DNA of 64,000 nucleotides from Aureimonas sp. SA4125 (GCF_019973775.1 NZ_AP025032.1:4582501-4646500), one strand, 5' to 3'. Numbered from the stretch's first letter, positions 19,641 to 29,756 are shown. Translations and numbers: made by a program. The notes: generated by a model from the letters alone, not told the origin.

Positions 19641-20315
19641 TCAGCTGTCGGAATCGGCTTTCGGGATTTCGACGTCGATCATCGGACGGTGGAAATCGCC
19701 GGTCACCGGGTCCATCGCCCAGAGCTCGCCGGTGGAGATATCGAACCAGGCGCCGTGAAGGCTCAGCCGGCCCTTGCCCTCCAGGATGGAGACGCAAGGA
19801 AAGGTGCGCAGATTGGCAAGCGAGAAGCGGATCGAGATGCGCTCCAGCGCCGTCTGGCGTTCCCCCGTCGTCATCAGACCGTTCGCCATCACGACCTTGG
19901 CCGGCGCCTCGACCATGCTCATCCACTTGCCGATGAAATCGCCGGGCGAGAGCGGCTTGGCCTCCGGATCGAGCGCCGCCTTGATGCCACCGCAGCGGCC
20001 GTGCCCGAGCACCACGATGTGCTGGACCTTCAGCGCCTGCACGGCGAATTCAAGCGCCGCGGATGTCGCATGGTATTCGCCGTCGGGCGAATAGGGCGGC
20101 ATCAGATTGGCGACGTTGCGGATGACGAAGAGCTCGCCCGGCGCCGCGTCGAAGATCGTCTCGGGCGCCGCGCGCGAGTCGCAGCAGGCGATGACGAGCG
20201 TGCGCGGCTCCTGGCCCTCGCGCGCGAGTTCCCGGTAGCGCTGCTCTTCCGTCCGGTAGCGCCCGGACATGAAGGCCTTGTGGCCGGCAAGAAGATGGTC
20301 GGGTAACAGCTCCAT
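19641..20315 (-). CDS. Beta-class carbonic anhydrase
   Basis: 224-aa zinc enzyme interconverting CO2 and bicarbonate. Zinc ligands are visible as Cys and Asp-x-Arg in VIACCDSRAAPETIF, and His-x2-Cys in VVLGHGRCGGIKAAL. The ATG at 20315 yields the usual MELLPDHLLAGHKAF N-terminus; a longer in-frame start at 20351 is less likely. It follows the DUF429 gene on the same strand after about 90 bp. Assignment to the beta class is secure. Confidence 0.93.
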   Translation of the reverse strand: MELLPDHLLAGHKAFMSGRYRTEEQRYRELAREGQEPRTLVIACCDSRAAPETIFDAAPGELFVIRNVANLMPPYSPDGEYHATSAALEFAVQALKVQHIVVLGHGRCGGIKAALDPEAKPLSPGDFIGKWMSMVEAPAKVVMANGLMTTGERQTALERISIRFSLANLRTFPCVSILEGKGRLSLHGAWFDISTGELWAMDPVTGDFHRPMIDVEIPKADSDS

Positions 20316-20402
20316 GCCTTCGCTCCTACCGCATCGCGGTTCCGCCATCAATCGGCTCCCGTGCGGCGAGCGGGCATCTGCTCTCGCACGCTCGCCTGTC
20401 GG

Positions 20403-21260
20403 CTACGCCCAGATCGCGATCGGCAGGCCCTGCGCATCGCGGTCGGGCGGCGCCGGATGCGCCACGGCGATGCCGGCGACATGGCGCGCGGCCACACACA
20501 GCATGGCGCAGGCGTCCAGAAAATCGTCCTGGGCCGAGCCCGCCGGCGCCGGTGCATAGAGAAAGCCGCGGTCGAGCCCGGCGGCCAGAAGAAGCCGGCG
20601 CCGCTCCTCCATGCCCGCGGCGTCGACGCTGCCCCGGATCTTCTTCGGACTGGCCACGGGTTCACTGCCATTGAGGAGGCGGAAGGCCAGCTCCGGATGG
20701 CTCTCGATCACCCGATCCGCGCGGCGGGGATCGGCGCGCAGCAGACGGTCGATCTCGATGATCTTGGGGAACAGGCCGAATCCCTGGATCGAGATGCGGC
20801 GTGGCGGGTGCGACAGCCGCGCGGCGATGTCACAGGCCGCGCGATAGGCTTCGCGGCGATGCAGCTCGGAACGGAAGGGTCCCGCCCCGGCCTCCACCGC
20901 CGCCCGTGCCGGAATCGAGAAGACGCTGGACTGGCGCGCGCCGAGGAGCGGCCGCGTCGCCTTTTCCGCTGCCCGTCCCGGTCCCTCGATCCGCTCGGGC
21001 AGGCCGATCGGCATGTCGACGGCAAGAACGGCGTCGTCCGGCAAGGCACCCAGCAGAAAATCGAAGCGCGGAAACACCCGCGCCTCCAGCCTCGCGGGCA
21101 ACAGGGCACCGACAGCGTCCCCGGCTGGCCCCGCGTCTGTCCCACCCAGCCGCCCGATCACCGCCACCCAGCCGGCGCGGCAGCCGTCGACGCCGGCGAT
21201 CACGCGCCCGCTGCCGGCAGCGTCGGCCGCATCATACGATCCGGTGACGTCCCCGCTCAC
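20403..21260 (-). CDS. DUF429 domain protein
   Basis: About 285 aa starting from a GTG at 21260 that overlaps the pdxY stop in a GTGA junction, so translation is probably coupled. The N-terminal GVDGCRAGWVAVI, the VDMPIGLP motif and the C-terminal DDFLDACAMLCVA region are typical of the DUF429 family, an RNase H-like fold predicted nuclease of unknown role. The open frame continues upstream through pdxY, but that part is a shadow. Function unknown. Confidence 0.82.
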   Translation of the reverse strand: MSGDVTGSYDAADAAGSGRVIAGVDGCRAGWVAVIGRLGGTDAGPAGDAVGALLPARLEARVFPRFDFLLGALPDDAVLAVDMPIGLPERIEGPGRAAEKATRPLLGARQSSVFSIPARAAVEAGAGPFRSELHRREAYRAACDIAARLSHPPRRISIQGFGLFPKIIEIDRLLRADPRRADRVIESHPELAFRLLNGSEPVASPKKIRGSVDAAGMEERRRLLLAAGLDRGFLYAPAPAGSAQDDFLDACAMLCVAARHVAGIAVAHPAPPDRDAQGLPIAIWA

Positions 21261-22150
21261 GCCCGCCGGTTGCCGTGCGGCAGTCCGAGCCGGCGCATCT
21301 GCACCATGGCCATCGGATGCTTCAGGCTGTCGGTGTCGGTTTCCAGCGTCAGCTCGTTGGCGCCGCGCTTCGTCGTCCGCGCCAGGATCTCGTAGACCGC
21401 TGCCGTCGTCGTCTGCAGCGCCTTTTCGTTCGTCATGCCGGAGAGGATGCGGGCGAGAAATACCGCCGAGGTGAGATCGCCGAGACCGTTCGGGGCGTTC
21501 GGGATCTGCCGGTGCTCGGCCAGAGCCGCCTGATATCCGTCGACGAGGAGGTTGCCGGTGCCGCCCTTCAGCAGCGGAAAGGCCGAGGTGACGACCACGG
21601 TCGGCGGCCCGAGGGCACTGGCCGCCTCGATGAGATGCGAATTGTCGGAGAATTCGAGCCCGGTCAGAAACTCCAGCTCGAAGCGGTTCGGCGTCACGAT
21701 ATCGGCGAGCGGCAGCAGATGATCGCGGATGGCGACGAGCGTGGCCTCCGGCTGGTACAGCTTTCCGCCGTCGCCGAGCACCGGATCGAGCAGGTAGACG
21801 AGGTTCGGATTGACCGTTCGGATCGCCTCGATCAGGCGCGCCGCGGGCTCGACCTGTTCGGGCGCGCCGAAATAGCCGGTGATGACCGCACCGATCTCGC
21901 CCAGCCAGGGCGCGCGGCAAAGGTCGGCGACAAGGCTGGCGAAGGTATCTGCGGGCGGCACGATGCGCGTCGACGGGCCGTGGCCGGGATGCCAGGGCAG
22001 CGTCACCGTCGGCACGGCCCAGACCGGAAAGCCCAGCGATTCCAGCGCCAGCACGACGGCGCGGTTGCCCACCGTGCCGCGCACGACATGGCTGGAGATC
22101 GAAAGGACGGCCGGCAGGTCCCGCCGGGACGAAGCATGTGTCGCGCTCAT
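21257..22150 (-). CDS. pdxY: Pyridoxal kinase
   Basis: 297-aa ribokinase-fold enzyme phosphorylating pyridoxal in the B6 salvage pathway. Landmarks are ISSHVVRGTVGNRAVV near the start, LDPVLGDGGKLY in the middle, and the NGLGDLTSAVFLA anion-hole region (GxGD) with catalytic Asp. Similar to PdxY of proteobacteria. The stop overlaps the DUF429 start; a small membrane-protein gene lies just upstream on the same strand. Confidence 0.92.
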   Translation of the reverse strand: MSATHASSRRDLPAVLSISSHVVRGTVGNRAVVLALESLGFPVWAVPTVTLPWHPGHGPSTRIVPPADTFASLVADLCRAPWLGEIGAVITGYFGAPEQVEPAARLIEAIRTVNPNLVYLLDPVLGDGGKLYQPEATLVAIRDHLLPLADIVTPNRFELEFLTGLEFSDNSHLIEAASALGPPTVVVTSAFPLLKGGTGNLLVDGYQAALAEHRQIPNAPNGLGDLTSAVFLARILSGMTNEKALQTTTAAVYEILARTTKRGANELTLETDTDSLKHPMAMVQMRRLGLPHGNRRA

Positions 22151-22155
22151 CGGAA

Positions 22156-22437
22156 CTAGCTGCGCATGAGGTAGAGAACGAGTGAAACCGCCATCGCCAG
22201 GAAGGCGATGAAACCCAGGATCCGGCCGATACGCGTGCCCAGCACCTCGATCGGATCGTCTCGGTCGGCATCGACGGCGGAAAGATGGCCCCAGGTATTC
22301 GACAGGAGCCGGCCGGTCCCGGCCCCGATCTGCGGGCTGGTCTCCTCGTTGATGCGATGCAGGATGGCCGCCGCCTCGCGGGTCCGCGCATCGTCGCCGG
22401 ATTCATGCCGGGAAGGGCCTGTGGATGGTTCGCTCAT
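22156..22437 (-). CDS. Small C-terminally anchored membrane protein
   Basis: 93-aa protein starting MSEPSTGPSRHESGDDARTR, mostly charged and soluble, with one hydrophobic helix at about residues 72-90 (ILGFIAFLAMAVSLVLYLM) and a very short tail. It ends 5 bp before the pdxY start, on the same strand, so it is probably in the same operon. No family recognised. Upstream in-frame residues to 22500 are possible but lack a ribosome binding site. Function unknown. Confidence 0.65.
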   Translation of the reverse strand: MSEPSTGPSRHESGDDARTREAAAILHRINEETSPQIGAGTGRLLSNTWGHLSAVDADRDDPIEVLGTRIGRILGFIAFLAMAVSLVLYLMRS

Positions 22438-22587
22438 GCCGGGAAGCCTGACGGAAAAGACGGTCGAGAGCAAGCCGCGGACCGTCTGTCGCGCCTGCAA
22501 ACGCCGTGTTACAGAGGCGGGCGCGCCGGCAGCCCGGCTGGACGTGCCCCTCCCCGGCTTGCCCCGGATCGCCCCTCGGAGCCGATG

Positions 22588-23190
22588 ATGTCCCCTGCCG
22601 CCCGCCTCTTCCGTCCCCTACTTGTCCTGGCCTTGCTCGGGCCGCTTCTGTCCGCCTGCGGGATCAACACCATCCCGACGCTGGAGGAGCAGGCGAAGGC
22701 CTCCTGGAGCCAGGTGCAGAACCAGTACCAGCGCCGTTCCGACCTCATCCCGAACCTCGTCGAGACGGTGAAGGGGTATGCGGCACAGGAGAAGGAGGTT
22801 CTGACCGCCGTGGTCGAGGCGCGCGCCAAGGCGACCGCCACCAATATCGACGCCAGCCAGCTGACCGACCCGGCCGCGGTGCAGAAATTCCAGGCCGCGC
22901 AAGGCGAGCTCTCCGGCGCGCTGTCACGCCTGCTCGTCACCGTCGAGGCCTATCCCGACCTCAAGTCGAACCAGAATTTTCTCGCTTTGCAGAGCCAGCT
23001 CGAAGGCACCGAGAACCGCATCGCCGTCGCCCGGCGCGACTTCATCGATGCCGTGCGCGTCTACAACACCGAGCTCCGGACGATTCCCGGCTCGTGGTAT
23101 GCGAGCTGGTTCTATCCGGAGTCCAAGCCAATGGAATCCTTCACCGCCGAGGCCGGCTCCGACCAGCCGCCGACGGTGAAGTTCAACTGA
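22588..23190 (+). CDS. LemA family lipoprotein
   Basis: About 200 aa (an ATG one codon earlier at 22585 is an alternative; GGAG at 22578-22581 favours 22588). An N-terminal signal ends in LLSAC, a lipobox, then a LemA coiled-helical domain: SWSQVQNQYQRRSDLIPNLVETVKGYA is the family signature, followed by VRVYNTELRTIPGSWYASWF. LemA proteins are envelope proteins of unclear function, commonly encoded beside TPM-domain proteins, as here. Confidence 0.92.
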   Translation: MSPAARLFRPLLVLALLGPLLSACGINTIPTLEEQAKASWSQVQNQYQRRSDLIPNLVETVKGYAAQEKEVLTAVVEARAKATATNIDASQLTDPAAVQKFQAAQGELSGALSRLLVTVEAYPDLKSNQNFLALQSQLEGTENRIAVARRDFIDAVRVYNTELRTIPGSWYASWFYPESKPMESFTAEAGSDQPPTVKFN

Positions 23191-23200
23191 GGTCTTGCCG

Positions 23201-24073
23201 GTGATTCCCCGGCCTGCAACGGCTATCCCGCCCGGCGGTGACCGGGGCAGCTGGCGGGGGAAAGCGCTCGTCATCGTGTTGGCGCTCTTCGTCGTCGCGC
23301 TGGTTTCCGGCGTGCAGCCGGCGGCGGCTCAGGACTACCCGGCCCTCACCGGCCGCGTCGTCGATGCGGCCGATCTGCTCGATCCTGCGACGGAAACGGC
23401 CCTCGACCAGAAGCTTGCGGCCTTCGAGCAGACATCGTCCGACCAGGTCGTCGTCGCCACCGTGCCCGATCTCCAGGGTCAGGCCATCGAGGAATTCGGC
23501 GTCGGTCTCGGCCGTGCCTGGAAGATCGGCCGCGAGGGCGAGAACAACGGCGTCGTCCTCCTCGTCTCCCGCGACGACCGCAAGGTGCGCATCGAGGTCG
23601 GCTACGGCCTCGAAGGCACGCTCACCGACGCCCTGTCGTCGCTGATCATCCAGAGCGATATCCTCCCCTCCTTCCGGGCCGGCGACTATCAGGCGGGAAT
23701 TACCAACGGCGTCGACGGCATCCTGAAAGTGCTCTCCGGCGATGCCGCCGAGCTCCAGGCGCGGGCCGAGCGCAATGCCGGATGGGAGGGGGAGGACGTC
23801 GAAGGCATCGTGTTCTTTCTGCTCTTCGCGCTGGTCTGGATCTTCGTGATCGGGGCCGGCATGATGAGCTTCTTCGCCCGCCGCTTCGGCACCAAGGTCG
23901 GCAAGAACCGCTGGCGCTGGCTCGGCATGGTCTGGGCGCTCTCGCAGTCGAGCGGCGCCGGCCGTTCCGGCAGTTCCTTCGGGGGCGGCGGATTTTCCAG
24001 CGGTTCCTCGGGCGGCGGCTTCTCCGGCGGCGGCGGCTCCTTCGGCGGCGGAGGCTCGTCCGGCTCATGGTGA
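23201..24073 (+). CDS. TPM-domain (YgcG-family) membrane protein
   Basis: About 290 aa from the GTG at 23201, placed 8 bp after GAGG; a TTG at 23195 is too close. An N-terminal signal/anchor is followed by a TPM domain (LTGRVVDAADLLDPATETALDQKL ... VGYGLEGTLTDALSS), a transmembrane helix (VFFLLFALVWIFVIGAGMM) and a Gly/Ser-rich tail. This is the YgcG architecture. It follows LemA by 10 bp and overlaps the next gene (ATGGTGA), so the three are one operon. The role is unknown; TPM domains have been proposed as phosphatases and in membrane-protein maintenance. Confidence 0.88.
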   Translation: MIPRPATAIPPGGDRGSWRGKALVIVLALFVVALVSGVQPAAAQDYPALTGRVVDAADLLDPATETALDQKLAAFEQTSSDQVVVATVPDLQGQAIEEFGVGLGRAWKIGREGENNGVVLLVSRDDRKVRIEVGYGLEGTLTDALSSLIIQSDILPSFRAGDYQAGITNGVDGILKVLSGDAAELQARAERNAGWEGEDVEGIVFFLLFALVWIFVIGAGMMSFFARRFGTKVGKNRWRWLGMVWALSQSSGAGRSGSSFGGGGFSSGSSGGGFSGGGGSFGGGGSSGSW

Positions 24074-24708
24074 AAAACCTCGCCTTCACCAAAGCCGACC
24101 ACGCCCGCGTCGACGCGGCGATCCGCGCGGCCGAAGCAAGGACGAGCGGCGAGATCTTTGCCGTCTTCGCACGGTCGAGCGACAGTTACGTCTTCGTCTC
24201 CTCCTTCTTCGCGCTTCTCCTCACCTTCGCCGCGGCGCTCATCTCGGCCCTCGTCGCCGCCATCGCGGACATCCCCGTCTCGGGCCTGACGCTGCAGGTG
24301 ACGGAGCTGGTCCTCGCAGGTCTCCTGCTGCTGGCGCTTCGCCTGTCCGTGCCGCTGCGCATGCTCTTCGTCCCCGCCGGGCTGAAGGCCGAGCGCGCGC
24401 ACCGCACCGCGCTTGCGCAGTTCATGGCGCACAATCTCCAGGCGACCGAAAACCGCACCGGCGTCCTCATCTTCGTCTCCGAGGCCGAGCACCACGCCGA
24501 AGTTATCGCGGATGCCGGCATCAACGAAAAGGTGCCCCAGGCCGAATGGGACGCGCTTGTCGCCATGCTCGTCGAGGCGGCGAAGGCCGATCGCCTCGCC
24601 GACGGCTATGTCGAGGCGATCGCCGCCGCCGGCCGCATTCTCGGGGCGCACTTTCCCGCCACCGGCAGAAACCCGAACGAAATCCCGGACCGCCTCGTCG
24701 AACTCTGA
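24067..24708 (+). CDS. Second TPM-domain membrane protein
   Basis: 213-aa protein whose ATG overlaps the preceding stop. The TPM-like segment is split around two hydrophobic helices (about 42-66 and 78-102). Later, TGVLIFVSEAEHHAEVIADAGINEKV and the C-terminal LADGYVEAIAAAGRILGAHFP match the conserved TPM C-terminal half of DUF-type membrane paralogues. Cotranscribed with LemA and YgcG-like genes, so it presumably acts in the same membrane-associated system. Confidence 0.85.
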   Translation: MVKNLAFTKADHARVDAAIRAAEARTSGEIFAVFARSSDSYVFVSSFFALLLTFAAALISALVAAIADIPVSGLTLQVTELVLAGLLLLALRLSVPLRMLFVPAGLKAERAHRTALAQFMAHNLQATENRTGVLIFVSEAEHHAEVIADAGINEKVPQAEWDALVAMLVEAAKADRLADGYVEAIAAAGRILGAHFPATGRNPNEIPDRLVEL

Positions 24709-24860
24709 CGGACGCCGGCGGCACCCGCGATGGCGAGGCCGCGATCGTCCCGTCATCCGGGCATGACATGCTGCGCCGAGCCGCATTCATGAGAAGTCGC
24801 AAGGGTCGAATCGCCGTCCCGCCCTATGTTGCCGTGAAGACCGATGGAGGACGAGACCGC

Positions 24861-27800
24861 ATGACCCCTGCCAAAGCCGACATCCTGGCCGCCGTTCTCG
24901 CCACGCTCGATACCGCGGGCGATGCCGCGACCCTCGCGCCGCTTCTCTTCGACCGGCCGCCCGCCGACGATCTCGCCGGCTTCGAGCCGGCGGCCCTGGC
25001 CTTTGCGGCGGCCCACGCCGCCGCCGCGCTGACCGCCCATCGCGCCGGGTCGCCGGTCGTCGCCGTCGAAATGGCCGACACATTCGCTGTTGCCGGCACC
25101 GAACTCTTGCTCACGACCATCGTCAACGACGACATGCCATTCCTCTTCGACTCCGTCATGGCGGAGATCGCCGAACGGGCTGCCGGAATCGCCTATATCT
25201 CGCACCCGATCCTCGACATCGCCCGCGACGCGGGCGGGACGATCCGGAGCTTTTCCGCTGCCGGCGCGCTGGGGTCCATCGGCGAAAATGCCGCCCGCGT
25301 CAGTCTGATCCAGGTCGCGATCGAGCCGGATTCCGACCCGGACGGCGCCGCCCGTCTTGCCGCCGCGCTCGACCGGATCCTGCGCCAGGTCCATCTCGCC
25401 GTCCGCGATTTCCGCCCCATGCTGAAGCGTGTGGGCGAGGCAGCGGCGGACATGCGCGAGCGTGCGAACGCCCTCGCCGGCACGCCGCAGCAGGCGATGG
25501 TTGCCGAGTCCGCCAATCTTCTGGACTGGCTTCTGGCCGACAATTTCATCTTCCTCGGCGCCCGCGAGTTCGACTATGTCGGCGCCGCGCACGAGGAAGC
25601 GCTGGTGCGCCGCGACGAGGAAGCGCTCGGCATCCTGTCCGACCCGGAAGTGCGCGTCCTTGGCCGTGCCGGCCAGGCCGTGACGACGACGCCGGAGATC
25701 CGCGCCTTCCTGCAGGCGCCGAACCCGCTGATCGTCACCAAGGCCAATTCCCGCTCCTTGGTCCACCGCCGCAGCTACATGGATTACATCGGCGTCAAAC
25801 GCTACGCCGAGGACGGCAGCTTCATCGGCGAGCTGCGCATCGTCGGCCTCTTCACCTCCTCGGCCTACACCCACTCCATCCTGACCATCCCCTATCTCCG
25901 GCTGAAGGCCGAGACCGTGATCGCGCGCTTCGGCCTCGCCAGCGGCTCGCACTCGGCCAAGGCGCTCCTCAACGTCCTGGAATCCTATCCGCGCGACGAA
26001 ATGTTCCAGATCGACGTCGATCTCCTCGAGCGCTTTGCCGGCACCGTGCTCGACCTCGGCGAGCGGCCGCGGGTGCGGGTCCTGCCGCGCGTCGACCGCT
26101 TCGACCGTTTCGTCTCCATCCTCGTCTTCGTGCCGCGCGACCGCTATGATTCGCGCCTGCGCGAGCGCATCGGCCAGCTCCTCGCCGAAAGCTTCGACGG
26201 CCACATCTCGGCCTACTACCCGGCCTTCCCCGAGGGTGGACTGACGCGAGTCCACTTCATCGTCGGCCGCCCCGGCGGATCGACGCCAACGGTCGACGCC
26301 GCCGCGCTGGAGCAGCGCATCGCCGAGATGGCGAAAGCCTGGGAGGACGGCTTCATCCGGGCGATCCACGCCGAGGGCGCGTCGCACGACCTCGTCGACT
26401 TCGCCGCGGGCCTGCCCGACAGCTATCGCGACGTCGTCGCGCCGGCCGAGGCGGTGGGCGACACGCAATGCATGGCGGAGCTCAGGCAGGACGCGGCGCT
26501 CTCGGTCGACTTCTACCGTCGTCCCGGCGATCCGGACACGCTGGTACGGCTGAAGATCTACCATCTCGGCGCCGCCGTCGCCCTGTCGACGCGCGTGCCG
26601 ATCCTCGAAAACATGGGCTTTTCAGCCATTTCCGAGCGCACTTTCCAGATCCGCCGCCCGGACGGCGAGACGGTCCACCTCCACGACATGGACCTCGTGC
26701 GCCAGCGCGGGGGGGCGATCGTCCTTGCCGACGACGGCGCGGCCCTGCAGGTGACCTTTGCCGCGGTCTCCGCCGGCGAGATCGAGAATGACGGCTTCAA
26801 CGCCCTCGTCCTCGAAGCTGGCCTTTCCTATCGCCAGGCGAATGTTCTCAGGGCCTATGCGCGCTATCTGCGCCAGGCCGGCATCGCCTACGGCCAGGAT
26901 TTCCTCGCCGCGACGCTCCTGCGCCAGCCGGCGATCGCCGCTTCGCTCTGGCAGGTCTTCGACGCGAGCTTCAATCCGGCCCACGCACCCGTCCCGGCCC
27001 CCGCAACCTCGGACAATCCGGAGGATCCGGCCGATCCGCAGGCCGTCCAGCGCCGCCTGGCCGAGGCGCATGGCGCCGCGAAATGCTTCGATGCCGTCAT
27101 CGAGGCCTTGGACGACGTCGACAGCCTCGACGACGACCGCATCATCCGCCGCTTTCTCGGCGTGATCCTGGCGACCCTGCGCACGAACTTCTACGCCGTC
27201 GACGGCACCTCGGCCGAGGAGGGCTCCACACCGACCCATGTCGCGCCCGCGCTCGCCTTCAAGCTCGATTCCTCGGCCGTCGAGGGGCTCCCCGCGCCGG
27301 TGCCGTTCCGCGAGATCTTCGTCTTCGATGCCCGCGTCGAGGGCGTGCACCTGCGCTTCGGCCGCGTCGCCCGCGGCGGCTTGCGCTGGTCCGACCGCAG
27401 CCAGGACTACCGCACCGAGGTGCTCGGCCTCGTCAAGGCGCAACAGGTGAAGAACGCCGTCATCGTGCCGGTCGGCGCCAAGGGCGGCTTCTTCCCCAAA
27501 CGCCTCGGCGATCCCGCGAGCCGCGACACCTGGTTCGAGGCCGGCCGCGCGGCCTACGTGGTCTTCATCGCCTCGCTGCTCTCGGTCACCGACGATATCG
27601 ACGGCGCCGACATCGTGACGCCGGACAAGGTCAAGCGCTATGACGGCGAGGATCCCTATTTCGTCGTCGCCGCCGACAAGGGCACCGCGACCTTTTCCGA
27701 CACCGCCAATGCCATCGCACAGGCCAACGGCTTCTGGCTCGACGACGCCTTCGCCTCGGGCGGCTCGGTCGGCTACGACCACAAGGCCATGGGCATCACC

Positions 27801-29756
27801 GCCCGCGGCGCCTGGGAAGCGGTGAAGCGGCATTTCCGCGAAATGGATCGCGATATCCAGACGGCGCCCTTCACCGTCGTCGGCTGCGGCGACATGTCGG
27901 GCGACGTTTTTGGCAACGGCATGCTCCTGTCGCCCGAAACGCGGCTCATCGCCGCCTTCGACCACCGCGACATTTTTCTCGACCCCAATCCTGACGCGGC
28001 CGCATCGCTTGCCGAGCGCCAGCGCCTGTTCGCCCTTCCGCGCTCCTCCTGGGCCGACTACGACAAGGCGCTGATCTCGGCCGGCGGCGGCGTCTTTTCG
28101 CGGCGGGAGAAGCTGATCCGCCTGTCGCCGGAAGCCGCCGCCGCCATCGGCTGGGACCGGATGTCGGGGACACCCGCGGAAATCATCAACGCCATCCTGA
28201 AGGCGCCGGCGGACCTCCTCTGGTTCGGCGGCATCGGCACCTACATCCGCTCGTCCGCCGAGACCAATGCCGATGTCGGTGATCGCGCCAACGATGCCCT
28301 GCGCGTTACGGGCGCCCAGGTCCGGGCGAAAGTCGTCGGCGAGGGTGCCAATCTCGGCGTCACCCAGCGCGGCCGCATCGAATATGCCCGGGCCGGCGGG
28401 CGCATCAACACCGACGCCATCGACAATTCCGCCGGCGTCAACACGTCCGACGTCGAGGTCAACATCAAGATCGCGCTGAAGAGCGCCATGGCCGAGGGCC
28501 GCCTCACCCGCGAAAGCCGCAACGTGCTCCTGGCCTCGATGACGGCCGAGGTCGGCCAGCTCGTGCTCGCCAACAATTACGAGCAGACGCTGGCGCTGTC
28601 GCTGGAGGCGCGGCGCGGTGTCTCGGCCCTGCCGCTGCAGGCGCGCTTCATGACGGTGCTGGAGGAGGCGGGCCTGCTCGACCGCGCCGTCGAGCTCCTG
28701 CCGACCGATGCCGGGCTCGCCGACCTGCGGGCCTCCGGCATCGGCCTCTCCCGGCCGGAAGTCGCGGTGCTGCTCGCCTATTCCAAGATCGTTCTGTTCG
28801 ACCAGTTGATCGACAGCAGCCTGCCCGACGATCCCTATCTCCGCGATCGGCTGTTCACCTATTTCCCGGCGCCGATGCGGCAGGCGCATGCCGGCGACAT
28901 CGAGGGCCATCGCCTGGCCCGCGAAGTCGTCGCGACGGTGCTGGCCAATCTTGCCGTCAACTGTCTCGGTCCGACCTTCGTCACATCGGTGCGCGACGCG
29001 ACGGGCGCCGCGCCCGCCGAGGTCGTCGCGGCCTTCGTCGCGGCCTATGACGGGCTGGGCGGCGGCGGCCTCCTCACCCGGATCGACGGACTCGATGCGA
29101 AAATCCACGGCGAGACGCAGAACGCACTCTACGCCGCCGCCTCCGGCATGCTTCAGGGCGTGACCCGCTGGTTCGTGCAGAATGGCGACCTCGGCACGGG
29201 TCTGGGCACCGCCATCGCCGCCGTGCAGGAGATCGCCGCGACGCTGCGACCGCAGCTCCTGTCGCTTGCGAGCAACCGTGCCCGCCAGGAGGCCGAGGAT
29301 CGCGTCAGGCAATGGCAGGAAAAGGGCGTGCCGGGCGATCTCTCGGCCGAGATCGCGCTCCTGCCGCTTCTCGCGCTCGTGCCGGACATCGCCTTTGTCT
29401 CACGTGAAACAGGAACGCCGCTGCAGTCGGCCGTGTCGGCCTATTTCGACATCACCCGGCTGTTCGAGATCGGCCGGCTGGAGGCAGCCCTCCAGCGGCT
29501 GGAGCCGGTCGACTACTACGAGATCCTGGCACTCGACCGCGCCGCCAGCCAGATCGCCAGCGCCCGCCGCCGCCTCACGGCGCGCGCGCTCGCCGAATTC
29601 GGCGCGGCGGCAGCTCCCGTCGCCGCCTGGGCCGAGAGCCGCCAGGCGACGGTCGGCCGCATCACCGCCCAGATCGCCGCCCTCGCCGGCAGCGGCGACA
29701 CCTCGGTCGCGCGTCTGACGGTGGCGGCGGGATTGCTGTCGGATCTGTCGGCCTAG
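24861..29756 (+). CDS. gdhB: NAD-specific glutamate dehydrogenase, 180-kDa class
   Basis: 1631-aa giant NAD-glutamate dehydrogenase, which deaminates glutamate to 2-oxoglutarate plus ammonium. GGAGG (4846-4850 within 248xx, i.e. 15 bp upstream) precedes the ATG. N-terminal regulatory ACT-like segments lead into the catalytic domain with RVARGGLRWSDRSQDYRTEV, KNAVIVPVGAKGGFF and the nucleotide-binding region GCGDMSGDVFGNGMLLS. The C-terminal helical domain has ASGIGLSRPEVAVLLAYSK. Length fits the class. Near its 3' end a parS-like sequence is embedded in codons for VSRET. A 153-bp gap to the preceding gene. Confidence 0.95.
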   Translation: MTPAKADILAAVLATLDTAGDAATLAPLLFDRPPADDLAGFEPAALAFAAAHAAAALTAHRAGSPVVAVEMADTFAVAGTELLLTTIVNDDMPFLFDSVMAEIAERAAGIAYISHPILDIARDAGGTIRSFSAAGALGSIGENAARVSLIQVAIEPDSDPDGAARLAAALDRILRQVHLAVRDFRPMLKRVGEAAADMRERANALAGTPQQAMVAESANLLDWLLADNFIFLGAREFDYVGAAHEEALVRRDEEALGILSDPEVRVLGRAGQAVTTTPEIRAFLQAPNPLIVTKANSRSLVHRRSYMDYIGVKRYAEDGSFIGELRIVGLFTSSAYTHSILTIPYLRLKAETVIARFGLASGSHSAKALLNVLESYPRDEMFQIDVDLLERFAGTVLDLGERPRVRVLPRVDRFDRFVSILVFVPRDRYDSRLRERIGQLLAESFDGHISAYYPAFPEGGLTRVHFIVGRPGGSTPTVDAAALEQRIAEMAKAWEDGFIRAIHAEGASHDLVDFAAGLPDSYRDVVAPAEAVGDTQCMAELRQDAALSVDFYRRPGDPDTLVRLKIYHLGAAVALSTRVPILENMGFSAISERTFQIRRPDGETVHLHDMDLVRQRGGAIVLADDGAALQVTFAAVSAGEIENDGFNALVLEAGLSYRQANVLRAYARYLRQAGIAYGQDFLAATLLRQPAIAASLWQVFDASFNPAHAPVPAPATSDNPEDPADPQAVQRRLAEAHGAAKCFDAVIEALDDVDSLDDDRIIRRFLGVILATLRTNFYAVDGTSAEEGSTPTHVAPALAFKLDSSAVEGLPAPVPFREIFVFDARVEGVHLRFGRVARGGLRWSDRSQDYRTEVLGLVKAQQVKNAVIVPVGAKGGFFPKRLGDPASRDTWFEAGRAAYVVFIASLLSVTDDIDGADIVTPDKVKRYDGEDPYFVVAADKGTATFSDTANAIAQANGFWLDDAFASGGSVGYDHKAMGITARGAWEAVKRHFREMDRDIQTAPFTVVGCGDMSGDVFGNGMLLSPETRLIAAFDHRDIFLDPNPDAAASLAERQRLFALPRSSWADYDKALISAGGGVFSRREKLIRLSPEAAAAIGWDRMSGTPAEIINAILKAPADLLWFGGIGTYIRSSAETNADVGDRANDALRVTGAQVRAKVVGEGANLGVTQRGRIEYARAGGRINTDAIDNSAGVNTSDVEVNIKIALKSAMAEGRLTRESRNVLLASMTAEVGQLVLANNYEQTLALSLEARRGVSALPLQARFMTVLEEAGLLDRAVELLPTDAGLADLRASGIGLSRPEVAVLLAYSKIVLFDQLIDSSLPDDPYLRDRLFTYFPAPMRQAHAGDIEGHRLAREVVATVLANLAVNCLGPTFVTSVRDATGAAPAEVVAAFVAAYDGLGGGGLLTRIDGLDAKIHGETQNALYAAASGMLQGVTRWFVQNGDLGTGLGTAIAAVQEIAATLRPQLLSLASNRARQEAEDRVRQWQEKGVPGDLSAEIALLPLLALVPDIAFVSRETGTPLQSAVSAYFDITRLFEIGRLEAALQRLEPVDYYEILALDRAASQIASARRRLTARALAEFGAAAAPVAAWAESRQATVGRITAQIAALAGSGDTSVARLTVAAGLLSDLSA
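29396..29411. other. parS-like site inside the gdhB coding region
   Basis: TGTCTCACGTGAAACA differs from the parS palindrome TGTTTCACGTGAAACA at one position. It encodes VSRET in gdhB, the same reading as the perfect site in rsmG. Probable ParB nucleation site. Confidence 0.7.

Noticed and set aside
20403..22406. 667-codon minus-strand frame across DUF429 and pdxY
   Set aside because: The DUF429 protein starts at the GTG overlapping the pdxY stop; everything upstream is a shadow of pdxY.
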